From Gloeothece verrucosa PCC 7822 (lineage in GTDB: Bacteria; Cyanobacteriota; Cyanobacteriia; Cyanobacteriales; Microcystaceae), in the NCBI RefSeq assembly GCF_000147335.1, contig NC_014501.1, positions 1,689,501 to 1,753,500 of the forward strand: DNA of 64,000 bases. Reading direction: 5' to 3'. Numbering within the stretch: the stretch's first letter is position 1; every line of letters starts with the position of its first letter. The notes beneath the pieces were generated by a model. That model was given only the letters and a program-made list of their open reading frames with translations. It searched no databases and had not been told where the DNA came from. Position numbers and translations under genes: made by a program. Of this stretch, positions 1 through 9,520 are shown piece by piece.

Positions 1-2
1 AT

Positions 3-284
3 ATTTTATCATCAATTTATGGCATCGATTCACCACTTATTGGTAACCTTAATGCCTCTAGTGGTAATTTGCTTGTGTCTAACTCTCCACAGTCCGGACC
101 CCAATCGATTAACTCAGAAGACTTATCCCTTTCTCAAAGCTCTGTGAACAGTGGTCCGATTGTATTAAATCTTGATGAAACAGGAAAACTCAGTGTTGTA
201 TCTTCTCAACCCCTTGAGCAATCAGCCAGCGAAATCAATTCTAGCACTTTTGAATTACCTGTTTTGGAATTAACTGCCGCTTAA
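3..284 (+). CDS. C-terminal end of an unidentified protein (5' truncated by window edge)
   Basis: The reading frame is open from the first full codon at base 3 to the TAA at 282-284, so the start lies upstream of the window. The visible 93 residues are rich in Ser, Asn, Leu and Gln, low in charge, with no cysteines, membrane segment or recognisable catalytic motif. The tail ends in an ELPVLELTAA-like hydrophobic/acidic stretch. Such low-complexity Ser/Asn-rich tails are common at the ends of large cyanobacterial surface or repeat proteins, but I do not recognise the family and assign no function. Confidence 0.55.
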   Translation: MLSSIYGIDSPLIGNLNASSGNLLVSNSPQSGPQSINSEDLSLSQSSVNSGPIVLNLDETGKLSVVSSQPLEQSASEINSSTFELPVLELTAA

Positions 285-650
285 TTGTGTTTTAATCTTT
301 AGTTGCTCCCTGGCCAGTGACGGGAGTAGCTCATTCTAGTCTGTACTCCAGTTTTCATCAGTTGAGGCTTTAGCTCAACTTTATAAAGTCTTTAAATTGC
401 ACTAAAGTCTCATCAGTGCAGAATTTAACTCTTTAATTATTAAGTAGCGCCAAAAATTTTTCGTTGGATCTTTACAAAATCTTTGCATAATTTGCTATGC
501 TAATAATTAATTCGGGTTCAGTGAGCCGCTGCAACTCGAATCCGTCTCCAGATTTGTTGCTCGCCCCTTGAGGGGGCGATAATTTTTTGATTATAGTAGA
601 TCGCAGGTGGCCAAGACCATCGTGATTATACCGGAAACCATAACAAAACA
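285..650. other. Intergenic region with hairpins
   Basis: No gene seen. It holds a short stem-loop with CTCCC at 306-310 paired to GGGAG at 322-326, a 7-bp stem-loop (AGTTGAG/CTCAACT) at 360-380, and the stronger hairpin at 561-579 listed separately. An antisense open frame at 472-798 mostly overlaps the start of folK and is judged a shadow. Confidence 0.5.
561..588 (+). terminator. Rho-independent terminator-like hairpin upstream of folK
   Basis: Perfect 7-bp GC-rich stem TCGCCCC (561-567) / GGGGCGA (573-579), loop TTGAG, followed by TAATTTTTT. The geometry is that of an intrinsic terminator on the + strand. It may end read-through from the gene before 284 or act as an attenuator in the folK leader; the sequence alone does not decide. 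Confidence 0.5.
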
Positions 651-1133
651 ATGACTCAAGCTGCGATCGCTCTGGGAAGTAATTTGGGTGAGTCCCTCTC
701 CATACTAGAAAACGCTCTCCTAAAACTGACACAAATTCCCAAAATTCAAATAGTATCTCGTTCAAGTTGGTATAAAACGGCTGCGGTAGGCCCTCCACAA
801 CCTGATTATTTAAACGGATGCGTCATTATTAATCTAGAATTGACTCCTGACGATTTAATCAATAGGCTTTTAGACATTGAACAACAGTTTGGTCGGGTGC
901 GTCGGGAAAAATGGGGGCCAAGAACTCTAGATTTAGATCTATTGTGGTATGACGATCTGATTATCAATACTCCGAGCTTACAAATCCCTCATCCCAGAAT
1001 GAAGGAAAGAGCCTTTGTTTTGATACCATTAGCAGAGATTGCTCCTGATTGGATCGATCCTCTAAGCGGTAAAGCAATCACAGATTTACTTGCCGCCGTC
1101 GATCGTTCAGGGATTGAACTGATTCATCATTAA
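651..1133 (+). CDS. folK: 2-amino-4-hydroxy-6-hydroxymethyldihydropteridine pyrophosphokinase (HPPK)
   Basis: Transfers pyrophosphate from ATP to 6-hydroxymethyl-7,8-dihydropterin in cytosolic folate synthesis. The 160-residue length is normal for a stand-alone HPPK. The N-terminal ALGSNLG element is at residues 7-13 and the family signature GPRTLDLDLL at 89-98, with the two Mg-binding aspartates D94 and D96 present. The ATG at 651 lies next to a GCGATCGC octamer. The NUDIX gene follows after 9 bp on the same strand, so the two are probably co-transcribed. Identification is firm. Confidence 0.95.
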   Translation: MTQAAIALGSNLGESLSILENALLKLTQIPKIQIVSRSSWYKTAAVGPPQPDYLNGCVIINLELTPDDLINRLLDIEQQFGRVRREKWGPRTLDLDLLWYDDLIINTPSLQIPHPRMKERAFVLIPLAEIAPDWIDPLSGKAITDLLAAVDRSGIELIHH

Positions 1134-1142
1134 TAAGTATTT

Positions 1143-1694
1143 ATGTCACTTGGACAAGAACCCCCAGAATTGATTGAAAATCGCCTTTTTTATCGTGGTC
1201 GCAAGTTTAATTTTGAAGTCAGTAAACTTCGCTTACCGATGGGCGTTGAAGGATATTGGGAAGTCATCCGTCACCCCGGTGGCGCATTAGCGGTTCCGAT
1301 CACTCCAGAAGGTAAATTAGTATTAGTGCGTCAGTATCGTTTTGCCCTCAAAGGAAGATTGTTAGAGTTTCCGGCTGGTACAATAGAACCAAACGAAGAC
1401 CCCGCCGAAACCATTAAACGAGAGTTGGAAGAAGAAACCGGATATCGCGCTAACAGGTGGCAAACTCTAGGCAAATTTCCTCTAGCACCGGGTTATTCTG
1501 ATGAGTTTATTTATGCTTTCTTGGCGCAAGATTTAGAAAAGTTAGAACAACCCCCCCAACAAGATGATGATGAAGATATTGAAGTAGTGTTAATGTCTTT
1601 TAAAGAGTTTGAGGCCGCCATCATGGCAGGAGAACCCATTGATGCGAAAACCATTACTAGCTTTTTTATGGCTCGTTTATTATTATCTGAATAA
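1143..1694 (+). CDS. NUDIX hydrolase, ADP-ribose pyrophosphatase-like
   Basis: A 183-residue protein with a complete Nudix box at residues 79-101 (G, five residues, E, seven residues, then RELEEETGY), the Mg-dependent pyrophosphohydrolase signature. The preceding beta-strand context (LVRQYRFA, LEFPAGTIE) is typical of the ADP-ribose/nucleoside-diphosphate-sugar branch of the family, so hydrolysis of ADP-ribose or a similar nucleoside diphosphate derivative is the best guess. It sits 9 bp after folK. The linkage could reflect a pterin triphosphate Nudix step, but nothing in the sequence proves that substrate. Confidence 0.85.
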   Translation: MSLGQEPPELIENRLFYRGRKFNFEVSKLRLPMGVEGYWEVIRHPGGALAVPITPEGKLVLVRQYRFALKGRLLEFPAGTIEPNEDPAETIKRELEEETGYRANRWQTLGKFPLAPGYSDEFIYAFLAQDLEKLEQPPQQDDDEDIEVVLMSFKEFEAAIMAGEPIDAKTITSFFMARLLLSE

Positions 1695-1714
1695 TTAAAT
1701 TATGACATTAACGT

Positions 1715-1951
1715 TTGTTGGTAGAGGTAGCTGATACAACCGTCAGAGTTGATCGCAAGAAAGCTTTAACCTATGCAGGGGCTAATATTCCTGAATATTG
1801 GATATTAGATATTAATCAGCAACAGGTTTATCAGTTCTGTCAACCTCAAGACAATAAATACCAACAAGAAAGGATTTTATCAGGAGATATTGTGGTTTCT
1901 CTTGTTAGTTTTCCTGAAATAGAAGTGCCAATATCTCGCTTATTTCCTTGA
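1715..1951 (+). pseudogene. N-terminally truncated Uma2-family (DUF820) endonuclease remnant
   Basis: Seventy-eight residues match only the C-terminal half of Uma2/DUF820 proteins: a LVEVADTT strand, a lysine helix (RVDRKKALTYAGANI), the EYWILD motif and the usual ILSGDIV...FPEIEVPI tail. Full proteins are about 190 residues. The proline-aspartate strand and the whole N-terminal half are missing. A TAA lies in frame immediately upstream (1709-1711), leaving only a TTG as possible start. I read it as a decayed fragment of a gene family that is highly multiplied in cyanobacteria; expression as a mini-protein is unlikely. Confidence 0.75.
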
Positions 1952-1983
1952 GGTATAATAGACTTAATTTAGTTGGTGATTAA

Positions 1984-3414
1984 ATGTCTGATTTAATTCT
2001 GTTTTGGCATCGTCGAGATTTACGCATTAGCGACAATATAGGACTGAGTGCGGCTCGACAAAAAAGTCCTAAAATAGTGGGAATTTTTTGCTTAGACCCG
2101 AATATTTTAAATAAAGATGATGTAGCACCAGCAAGAGTCACTTATTTAATCGGTTGCTTACAGGAATTACAGCAACAGTATCAACAAGCCGGCAGCCAGT
2201 TATTAATCCTCCGAGGTGAACCGAGTCAAGCTATTCCTCGATTAGCCGCAACCCTTAAAGCTAGTGCAGTTTTTTGGAATTTAGATGTAGAACCCTATGC
2301 AAAAAATAGAGATGAACAGGTTATTAATGTTTTACAAGAAAAGGGAATTGCTAGAGAAAACTTTTGGGATCAATTACTTCATGCTCCCGGACAACTTGTA
2401 ACTCAGTCGAAGGATTATTATAAAGTTTTTACGCCTTTTTGGAGAAACTGGAGTAAGCTAAAAAAACAATCTCCTTTGCAAAAGTTAGAAGGTCTTAAAG
2501 GGTTAACCGAAGAGGAACTAACCTTAACTATAAATGCAGGAGTTATTGATTTACCAACGGCAAAAAAACTCGGTTATGCCTGGGAAAATCCTCTATTATT
2601 AGACCCCGGTGAAACGGCAGCAAAAAAAAGATTAGAGGAATTTTGTTCGAGTGCGATTAATGAGTATCAAGAACAAAGAAATTTTCCGGCTGTAGATGGA
2701 ACATCTCGACTGAGTGCGGCTTTAAAATTTGGTGCGATCGGGATTCGTACTGTTTGGAAAGCTACTCTGGAAGTGTATGAAAATAGCCGAAGTGATGAAG
2801 CAAGAAAGAGTATTGAAACTTGGCAACAGGAATTAGCTTGGCGGGAATTTTATCAACATTGTATGTACTTTTTTCCTGAGTTAGCAGAGGGGTCTTATCG
2901 AAAAGATTTTCGCTCATTTCCTTGGCAAAATAATGAGGATTATTTTCAAGCTTGGTGTGAGGGAAAAACGGGTTATCCGATAGTAGATGCTGCTATGCGG
3001 CAATTAAATGAAACCGCTTGGATGCACAACCGTTGCCGCATGATTGTGGCGAGTTTTTTAACCAAGGATTTAATTATTAATTGGCAGTGGGGAGAAAAAT
3101 ATTTTATGCAAAAGTTATATGATGGGGACTTATCTGCTAATAATGGGGGTTGGCAATGGAGCGCTTCTAGTGGGATGGACCCTAAACCATTGCGAATTTT
3201 TAATCCTGCGAGTCAGGCGCAAAAGTTTGATCCAGAAGGAGAATATATTCGTCAGTGGTTGCCAGAATTGCGTTCGGTGGATACAGAGTTTTTAATAAGC
3301 GGTAAAATTCCCAGTTTGGAACGTTATCAATGTGGTTATCCTGAGCCTATTGTGGATCATAAAAAACGTCAGGCAGAGTTTAAATTGCTTTTTCAAGAGG
3401 TGAGGGGAAAATAG
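1984..3414 (+). CDS. phr: Deoxyribodipyrimidine photolyase (cryptochrome/photolyase family)
   Basis: Light-driven repair of cyclobutane pyrimidine dimers. The 476 residues contain the N-terminal alpha/beta antenna domain starting [15 protein letters not shown] and the C-terminal FAD-binding helical domain with [13 protein letters not shown], the MHNRCRM helix and the signature [19 protein letters not shown]. Overall layout is the class I CPD photolyase of cyanobacteria, in which the antenna is usually 8-HDF; the antenna type is inferred. The ATG is preceded by TTAGTTGGTGATTAA without a strong ribosome-binding site. The TAG stop (3412-3414) overlaps the first unit of an AGTTAAC heptamer array. 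Confidence 0.93.
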   Translation: MSDLILFWHRRDLRISDNIGLSAARQKSPKIVGIFCLDPNILNKDDVAPARVTYLIGCLQELQQQYQQAGSQLLILRGEPSQAIPRLAATLKASAVFWNLDVEPYAKNRDEQVINVLQEKGIARENFWDQLLHAPGQLVTQSKDYYKVFTPFWRNWSKLKKQSPLQKLEGLKGLTEEELTLTINAGVIDLPTAKKLGYAWENPLLLDPGETAAKKRLEEFCSSAINEYQEQRNFPAVDGTSRLSAALKFGAIGIRTVWKATLEVYENSRSDEARKSIETWQQELAWREFYQHCMYFFPELAEGSYRKDFRSFPWQNNEDYFQAWCEGKTGYPIVDAAMRQLNETAWMHNRCRMIVASFLTKDLIINWQWGEKYFMQKLYDGDLSANNGGWQWSASSGMDPKPLRIFNPASQAQKFDPEGEYIRQWLPELRSVDTEFLISGKIPSLERYQCGYPEPIVDHKKRQAEFKLLFQEVRGK

Positions 3415-3433
3415 TTAACAGTTAACAGTTAAC
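3413..3433. repeat. Heptamer tandem repeat, three units of AGTTAAC
   Basis: Three perfect AGTTAAC units begin inside the photolyase stop codon (TAG at 3412-3414) and run into AATTATT. This is the short tandemly repeated (STRR) style seen elsewhere in the window near 9339, 9521, 48362 and 56700. Confidence 0.8.
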
Positions 3434-3510
3434 AATTATTTTACAATCGTGCTATAGCCAAAATTATTTTGAAACTAGGCAAGGTAAGCAATTTTTGCCC
3501 TACAAATTAA

Positions 3511-5478
3511 TTAGCGGTTACGCCATTTCCAATAAGCTTGTAAGGGACTTATCGAATTAGCTTGATTGTAATTATGCCCCTTATGTACTTCTAGATGAGT
3601 ATGGGGGTACATCCAATAGCCTTGGTAAGAAGCTCCATCAAAAACTGTACCAATTATGCTTCCAGCTTCAACACGCTTACCAACTATTCCGTTAGTATAA
3701 TTTTTCAGATGACCATAAATCCAAAGATTACCATCATCACCTTTAATACCTATGAAGTAGTTGCCAGAAATATTTTGAATTAGAGTAGCTGTACCACCAA
3801 TTACAGTTTTTACCGTATTACCGGCCGTTGAACCCATATCAATACCATAGTGGATACCATCGTAATTAGTGGTATCCTTGTATCCAGCAGTCATAACTTT
3901 ATAAGAGCCAAAAATACCATTCGAGAGATCAGAGTAAATCTGCTTTACGGATGCAAGACTTTCACCATTTTGAAGATTGCCATCAAAGAATAAATTATCA
4001 CGACTTTGATAATTCCAATCATTATCGGTTAATGATGAAAGTTCACGATAGTAACCCGATTCTCCTACAACACTCCAGCTATTATCGGCAAAACCAATCC
4101 GGTGAGGTGAGGTAGCTTTTCCTTGCGAGTTGAGCAACCAACCATCAATATTTCCATCAGGAGCACGTAATACTAAATCGTCACGTCCGTCACCATTAAG
4201 ATCACCAATGCCCACAACACTCCAGCTATTATCGGCAAAACCAATCCGGTGAGGTGAGGTAGCTTTTCCTTGCGAGTTGAGCAACCAACCATCAATATTT
4301 CCATCAGGAGCACGTAATACTAAATCGTCACGTCCGTCACCATTAAGATCACCAATGCCCACAACACTCCAGCTATTATCGGCAAAACCAATCCGGTGAG
4401 GTGAGGTAGCTTTTCCTTGTGAGTTGAGCAACCAACCATCAATATTTCCATCAGGAGCACGTAATACTAAATCGTCACGTCCGTCACCATTAAGATCACC
4501 AATGCCCACAACACTCCAGCTATTATCGGCAAAACCAATCCGGTGAGGTGAGGTAGCTTTTCCTTGTGAGTTGAGCAACCAACCATCAATATTTCCATCA
4601 GGAGCACGTAATACTAAATCGTCACGTCCGTCACCATTAAGATCACCAATGCCCACAACACTCCAGCTATTATCGGCAAAACCAATCCGGTGAGGTGAGG
4701 TAGCTTTTCCTTGTGAATTGAGCAACCAACCATCAATATTTCCATCAGGAGCACGTAATACTAAATCGTCACGTCTATCTCCGTTTAAATCAGAACTTTG
4801 AGATTTTTCTATTAAAATATTTTGCCCACCTACTGTAATAACTCCCGAATCATCCTCAAGCTTTAATAAAGCTAACTTCTCATCAGGTAAAAGCTTCCCT
4901 TGTACTAAATGAGAGAATATATCCCCCTCATCACCTGCCGCATCAAAACGATTAATTTGTGAATCTATATAATGTCCAATTTCTTCTGTTAATACCCCGG
5001 CTATTTCCTCAATATTGTGAGTCTTAACAAACTGATCCGATAAGAAAATCGTTTGAACTGAATTAGCATAAGCTCCATTAGCATTGCCTAAAATATCAGA
5101 ACTGATAATTTCCACTTTAGGTAATTGACTAAAATCTCCTTGGGCTAGACTTTGGCGAATTGACTCAGCAATTTCTTGATTGTAATTTTCCCCAAAAGCT
5201 AAACCAAATTGATCATAAAACTCAGGCTGTGTGGCGAATCTTGTCAGTTGATCTTCGACTAAACAACCAGCTTCTTCTACTGGGTAAATAAGACTAATGT
5301 CTGTTAGTGAATTAATATTTAAATCACTAAAATTATCAACTAAGCCTAAAGCAGGAGTTTTTGAATTACCCAAAAAAGGATTTAAAGATGTTAAAGAAGG
5401 GTGTACAGGCTCATTCGTGTTGAGACCCGAAATAGAATCTATGGAATCAGCTTGCAAATCTGCGAGAACCTCAAACAT
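3511..5478 (-). CDS. Multidomain surface/secreted protein: EEIGH domain, FG-GAP/VCBS-like repeats, M23 metallopeptidase
   Basis: A 655-residue protein. Residues about 60-200 form a domain with an EEIGH motif (165-169) that recurs in large cyanobacterial exoproteins and resembles a zincin helix with one altered His. Residues about 230-476 are five copies of a 49-residue FG-GAP/VCBS-like unit with the Ca-binding-type DLNGDGRDDLV loop. The C-terminal domain is a LytM/M23 endopeptidase with all expected residues: HYGID (H543, D547), YGH (H590) and HTH (H626, H628). Likely role: peptidoglycan or protein cleavage outside the cytoplasm. No classical signal peptide is visible, so export may use a type I route. 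Start ATG follows AAGGAGG. Confidence 0.8.
   Translation of the reverse strand: MFEVLADLQADSIDSISGLNTNEPVHPSLTSLNPFLGNSKTPALGLVDNFSDLNINSLTDISLIYPVEEAGCLVEDQLTRFATQPEFYDQFGLAFGENYNQEIAESIRQSLAQGDFSQLPKVEIISSDILGNANGAYANSVQTIFLSDQFVKTHNIEEIAGVLTEEIGHYIDSQINRFDAAGDEGDIFSHLVQGKLLPDEKLALLKLEDDSGVITVGGQNILIEKSQSSDLNGDRRDDLVLRAPDGNIDGWLLNSQGKATSPHRIGFADNSWSVVGIGDLNGDGRDDLVLRAPDGNIDGWLLNSQGKATSPHRIGFADNSWSVVGIGDLNGDGRDDLVLRAPDGNIDGWLLNSQGKATSPHRIGFADNSWSVVGIGDLNGDGRDDLVLRAPDGNIDGWLLNSQGKATSPHRIGFADNSWSVVGIGDLNGDGRDDLVLRAPDGNIDGWLLNSQGKATSPHRIGFADNSWSVVGESGYYRELSSLTDNDWNYQSRDNLFFDGNLQNGESLASVKQIYSDLSNGIFGSYKVMTAGYKDTTNYDGIHYGIDMGSTAGNTVKTVIGGTATLIQNISGNYFIGIKGDDGNLWIYGHLKNYTNGIVGKRVEAGSIIGTVFDGASYQGYWMYPHTHLEVHKGHNYNQANSISPLQAYWKWRNR
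4068..4780. repeat. Five direct 147-bp repeats inside the M23 protein gene
   Basis: The marker ATTATCGGCA recurs at 4081, 4228, 4375, 4522 and 4669, exactly 147 bp (49 codons) apart. Units are almost identical at nucleotide level. A visible difference is the TGCGAG / TGTGAG / TGTGAA position, which is silent or nearly so. Such identity indicates recent amplification or gene conversion, and copy number may vary between strains. Confidence 0.95.
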
Positions 5479-5812
5479 TCAACCTCCTTAATTTATTTAA
5501 TTAAACTTAAAATTTAGTAATAAAAATATAGACTAATACTTATCTAGTGTATGTGATATTAATCACTATAAAAGAGTGAGATTTATCACCTAATTTTTAG
5601 TAAAAAATTAATTTTATGTGTAAGTAATTTTGCTGAATTTTTCATCAATTCTTTGTAAAAAAAATAGTTTTTCACTTACCGACTGAGGACAGACATCCCC
5701 TAGCCTCATAATCATGGCTTCCTTACATTTTTCTGGTGCATAGTGGCCATATTCGGTTAAGGTATAAACAATCAAAGTTAATAAATCTTAACAATCTACC
5801 TTAACACTCCCT
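5479..5812. other. Divergent promoter region between M23 protein gene and glgB
   Basis: About 330 bp of AT-rich DNA with no gene seen. It must hold the promoters of two divergent genes. TTAATAAATCTTAACAAT precedes glgB at 5779-5796. No operator or riboswitch was recognised. Confidence 0.45.
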
Positions 5813-7774
5813 ATGCAACAAACCAATCTTGTCCAAAACAGCTTACTCAGTGATATTGACTTTCACCTGTTTGGAGAAGGAAAACATTATCAGATTTATG
5901 AAAAACTCGGAGCGCATCTCGTTGAATTTGACGGGGTAACAGGGGTTTACTTTGCCGTGTGGTCGCCTAATGCTCAATCCGTTTCGGTGGTGGGTGATTT
6001 TAATGCTTGGAATGCTGACCAACATCCGATGGAACGTAACCCGATGGGTATTTGGGAGCTATTTATTCCTTCGCTGGAGGTGGGAGAAAAATACAAGTTC
6101 GTTATTAAAAATAACCAGCAAAAGACGACCTTTAAAACTGACCCCTATGGTTATCAACAAGAACTCCGCCCGGCTACGGCATCCATTGTGACGGATTTAT
6201 CCTATACTTGGCATGACCAAGATTGGTTGACGCGGCGTTCTCAAAGTAATCCCCATACTCAAGCGGTTTCGGTATATGAGGTGCATCTAGGGTCTTGGTT
6301 GCATACGGGTTGGGATACGCAGATTGAAAATGGGGTTCCTGTGGCGGTTCCGAATAAACCGGGGGCACGGTTTTTAACCTATCGAGAACTAGCCGATAAG
6401 CTTATTCCTTATGTTAAAGAAATGGGTTATACCCATATTGAATTGTTACCGATAACTGAACATCCTTTTGATGGGTCTTGGGGATATCAAGTGGTTGGGT
6501 ATTTTGCCCCAACTTCTCGTTATGGGACTCCTCAAGATTTTATGTATTTTGTGGATGAATGTCATAAAAATAATATTGGTGTTATTTTAGATTGGGTTCC
6601 GGGGCATTTTCCCAAGGATGAACATGGATTAGCCTTTTTTGATGGAACTCCTCTCTATGAATATGCTGACCCTCGACAAGGAGAACATAAAGAGTGGGGG
6701 ACTTTAGTCTTTAATTATGCACGCAATGAAGTCCGCAATTTTTTAATTTCTAATGCCCTTTTTTGGTTTGATAAGTATCATATTGACGGAATTCGAGTAG
6801 ATGCGGTTGCCTCGATGCTTTATTGGGACTATGCCCGGGAACCCGGTCAATGGCTTCCTAATCAATATGGCGGACGGGAAAATTTAGAAGCGGCTGAGTT
6901 TTTGCGGCAGTTGAATAATACGATATTTGAATATTATCCGGGTGTTCTGTCTATTGCTGAAGAGTCTACCACTTGGCCAAAAGTATCGCACCCGACTAAT
7001 GAAGGCGGATTAGGGTTTAATTTTAAGTGGAATATGGGATGGATGAATGATACCTTGCGCTTTTTCCACACCCAACCTTCAGATCGCTCTAATGTTCACA
7101 ATACCATTACCTTTAGTATTTGGTATGCCTTTACTGAGAAGTTTATGCTGGCACTTTCTCATGATGAGGTGGTGCATGGGAAGGGGCATTTATTCCAAAA
7201 AATCCCTGGAGATGACCGGCAAAAGTTAGCCAATTTGCGGCTACTGTTTGCCTATATGTTTACTCATCCCGGTAAGAAAACGCTGTTTATGGGGATGGAG
7301 TTTGGTCAGACCCGTGAGTGGAATGTTAATGCTGATTTAGATTGGTGGCTGTTAGAAAAGGATTCTCATCAGCAGCTTAAACAGTTGGTGCAGTATTTGA
7401 ATTATTTGTATCAAAATGAGCCAGCACTTTATAGTGATGATTTTACAAATGACGGGTTTGAATGGATTGACTGTAATGATGTGGCACGCGGCTTAATTTC
7501 TTATATCCGTAAAGATAAGTATTCCGGTGAAATGATGGTGACAATTTGCAATTTTAAGCCGAATGCTTACCAAAATTATTGGTTAGGGGTACGGGAATCA
7601 GGAACTTATGTTCAATTGCTGAATACGGATTCACAAATGTATGGCGGTAATGGGTTAGAAAATTCTTTGAAGCTTCCAACCCATCAATGGAATTCTCAAC
7701 CTTGGCCTTATGCGCTTGAGGTGAATGTTCCTCCGATGGCGGCTTTAATTTTTAAAAAGAGTGAAGAGTTATAA
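5813..7774 (+). CDS. glgB: 1,4-alpha-glucan branching enzyme (GH13), short form
   Basis: Makes alpha-1,6 branches in glycogen. The 653 residues comprise a CBM48 module (FAVWSPNAQSVSVVGDFNAW), the GH13 barrel and an all-beta C-terminal domain. Catalytic residues are present: nucleophile D330 in DGIRVDA, acid/base E383 in AEEST and D451 in LSHDEVVHG. Many bacterial GlgB proteins are about 730-770 residues because of an extra N-terminal N1 domain; this one starts almost directly at CBM48 and so lacks it. Cyanobacteria of this group often carry several branching-enzyme paralogues. An ordinary single gene with its own upstream spacer. Confidence 0.93.
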   Translation: MQQTNLVQNSLLSDIDFHLFGEGKHYQIYEKLGAHLVEFDGVTGVYFAVWSPNAQSVSVVGDFNAWNADQHPMERNPMGIWELFIPSLEVGEKYKFVIKNNQQKTTFKTDPYGYQQELRPATASIVTDLSYTWHDQDWLTRRSQSNPHTQAVSVYEVHLGSWLHTGWDTQIENGVPVAVPNKPGARFLTYRELADKLIPYVKEMGYTHIELLPITEHPFDGSWGYQVVGYFAPTSRYGTPQDFMYFVDECHKNNIGVILDWVPGHFPKDEHGLAFFDGTPLYEYADPRQGEHKEWGTLVFNYARNEVRNFLISNALFWFDKYHIDGIRVDAVASMLYWDYAREPGQWLPNQYGGRENLEAAEFLRQLNNTIFEYYPGVLSIAEESTTWPKVSHPTNEGGLGFNFKWNMGWMNDTLRFFHTQPSDRSNVHNTITFSIWYAFTEKFMLALSHDEVVHGKGHLFQKIPGDDRQKLANLRLLFAYMFTHPGKKTLFMGMEFGQTREWNVNADLDWWLLEKDSHQQLKQLVQYLNYLYQNEPALYSDDFTNDGFEWIDCNDVARGLISYIRKDKYSGEMMVTICNFKPNAYQNYWLGVRESGTYVQLLNTDSQMYGGNGLENSLKLPTHQWNSQPWPYALEVNVPPMAALIFKKSEEL

Positions 7775-7790
7775 ACCAATAAACTGACAC

Positions 7791-7999
7791 GGACCCCCCT
7801 GAATAAGGGCCCAGGGCTATTTCATTCTCTCAAATTCCCTAACCCTGAAGGGTTGGGCTATACGAACGAAGCCTGCCAAAGCAGGCTAAAAGGCTCATAA
7901 TTCGTCGCAGGCGGGCTTGGTTCGTGAGCTAGTGGCTTCAGCCTGAGAGCATTTCAAAAGAACGAAACAGCCCTGGGGGCCCTGAATAAGGGGGGAGTA
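7791..7999. mobile_element. Candidate MITE-like element with about 38-bp terminal inverted repeats
   Basis: The left end (7793-7830) and right end (7957-7998) are imperfect inverted copies sharing the blocks AGGGC...CAGGGCT and TTTC.TTCT. Each end also carries a small palindrome CCCTGAATAAGGG. Inside is a perfect hairpin GCCTGC/GCAGGC at 7871-7886 and no coding frame. About 210 bp, lying between glgB and the end of ispG. Size, inverted ends and lack of genes suggest a non-autonomous element or a large bidirectional terminator; copy number was not checked. Confidence 0.55.
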
Positions 8000-8060
8000 A
8001 AACAGCTAATTTATTCACCCTTTTTTTGTCGCGAACGAGATTAGGGGGTTAGGTCTTTTT

Positions 8061-9281
8061 TTATGGATCGACCCAGCGCCCATCAGCTTTAATTAAATTA
8101 ATCAACTCTTCAACGCCTTTATCTTCCGGTACCTTTTTAATTTCCTCTCTTCCTCGATACAGAGAAATATAACCCGCTTGCTTACCTACATAACCGTAGT
8201 CAGCATCGGCCATTTCACCCGGACCATTAACAATACATCCCATCACAGCAATATCCAAGCCGGTTAAATGCTTAGTGGCTTTCCGAACTCGATCAAGGAC
8301 TTCTTCTAAATTAAACAAGGTACGACCGCAAGAAGGACAAGCAACATACTCTACCATCGTCTTGCGTAGTCCCAAAGCTTGAAGAATACTATAGCAGACC
8401 GGAATTTCCTTTTCTGGCGCTTCAGTTAAAGATACCCGTATAGTATCCCCTATTCCCTCAGCTAAAAGCGTACCGATCCCCGCAGTGGATTTAATCCGTC
8501 CATATTCCCCATCTCCGGCTTCTGTAACGCCTAAATGTAGCGGATAATCCATGCCTAACTCATCCATGCGCTTAACCATTAGACGATAAGCCGCTAACAT
8601 CACCGGCACTCTAGACGCTTTCAGGGAGATAACAATGTTATAAAACTCCAGAGATTCACAAATCCGGATAAATTCTAGAGCCGATTCTACCATCCCTTCT
8701 GGGGTATCCCCATAAGTAAATAACATTCTTTCTGCTAAAGAACCATGATTGACCCCGATCCGCATGGCTTTATCCTGTTCTTTCAGGGTGAGAACTAGGG
8801 GTTTTAAAGTTTCGCGGATTTTTTCCCCAATCTCATTAAATTCGGCTTGAGTATATTCACTGCGATCGTCCTTTGGTTTTTCAAACACGTATAACCCCGG
8901 ATTAATGCGGACTTTATCCACGTGTTTAGCGACTTCTAAGGCGATTTTCATGCCATTGTGATGAACATCGGCCACCAAAGGAACAGGTTTATAAGTTTTG
9001 GCTAGTTGTTCTTTGATTTTGGCTAAGGCGACTGCATGGGCCATACTAGGAACGGTTACCCGCACAATCTCACAGCCAATTTCATGTAAGCGCCGAATAG
9101 CCGCCACAGAACCTTCTATATCTAAAGTATCTTCATTAATCATTGACTGTACTACCACCGGATAACCGCCGCCGATGGTGACATCTCCCACTTTTACCGG
9201 ACGAGTTTTTCGTCTGTGGATGGTGGTATCAAAATCCGATGCGCTTGAAGTTGGTGTTTTCGGAGTGTCCAGAGTTTGCAT
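8061..9281 (-). CDS. ispG: 4-hydroxy-3-methylbut-2-enyl diphosphate synthase
   Basis: Reduces methylerythritol cyclodiphosphate to HMBPP in the MEP isoprenoid pathway, which feeds carotenoid and chlorophyll-phytol synthesis. 406 residues, the compact bacterial type without the plant insertion. The 4Fe-4S ligands are visible: C315 and C318 in CPSCG, C349 in [10 protein letters not shown], plus E356. The TIM-barrel start [16 protein letters not shown] is conserved. In cyanobacteria the electron donor is ferredoxin (known of the family). Single leftward gene; its upstream spacer carries heptamer repeats. Confidence 0.96.
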   Translation of the reverse strand: MQTLDTPKTPTSSASDFDTTIHRRKTRPVKVGDVTIGGGYPVVVQSMINEDTLDIEGSVAAIRRLHEIGCEIVRVTVPSMAHAVALAKIKEQLAKTYKPVPLVADVHHNGMKIALEVAKHVDKVRINPGLYVFEKPKDDRSEYTQAEFNEIGEKIRETLKPLVLTLKEQDKAMRIGVNHGSLAERMLFTYGDTPEGMVESALEFIRICESLEFYNIVISLKASRVPVMLAAYRLMVKRMDELGMDYPLHLGVTEAGDGEYGRIKSTAGIGTLLAEGIGDTIRVSLTEAPEKEIPVCYSILQALGLRKTMVEYVACPSCGRTLFNLEEVLDRVRKATKHLTGLDIAVMGCIVNGPGEMADADYGYVGKQAGYISLYRGREEIKKVPEDKGVEELINLIKADGRWVDP

Positions 9282-9338
9282 AAGCTTTTATTTAAGGTTC
9301 GGTAGCGAATTTATCCAAATTCCATTTTTTATCTTACC

Positions 9339-9388
9339 GTCATTAGTCATTAGTTATTAGTCATGAGTCATGAGTCATGAGTTATTAG
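9339..9388. repeat. Heptamer array (GTCATTA/GTCATGA/GTTATTA), left arm
   Basis: Seven consecutive 7-bp units of the type GTCATNA or GTTATTA. Together with 9521-9567, which carries the complementary units, it forms an inverted pair about 130 bp apart that could fold as a long imperfect hairpin between ispG and the CPBP gene. Confidence 0.8.
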
Positions 9389-9520
9389 TGGGACATGGGA
9401 GAATAAAGTGCCGCTAAAAGGCTGGGGGAGAATGCGAGTTCCGCACTGAGAACTTTACTCGACAAGTAAGTACCCCAAAGAGGGTAAAATGCTTTCACAT
9501 CTGGCTAAAAATTAAAGACC

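Noticed and set aside
472-798. 108-residue antisense frame across the folK start
   Set aside because: Lies mostly opposite folK codons and has no family resemblance; a shadow frame.
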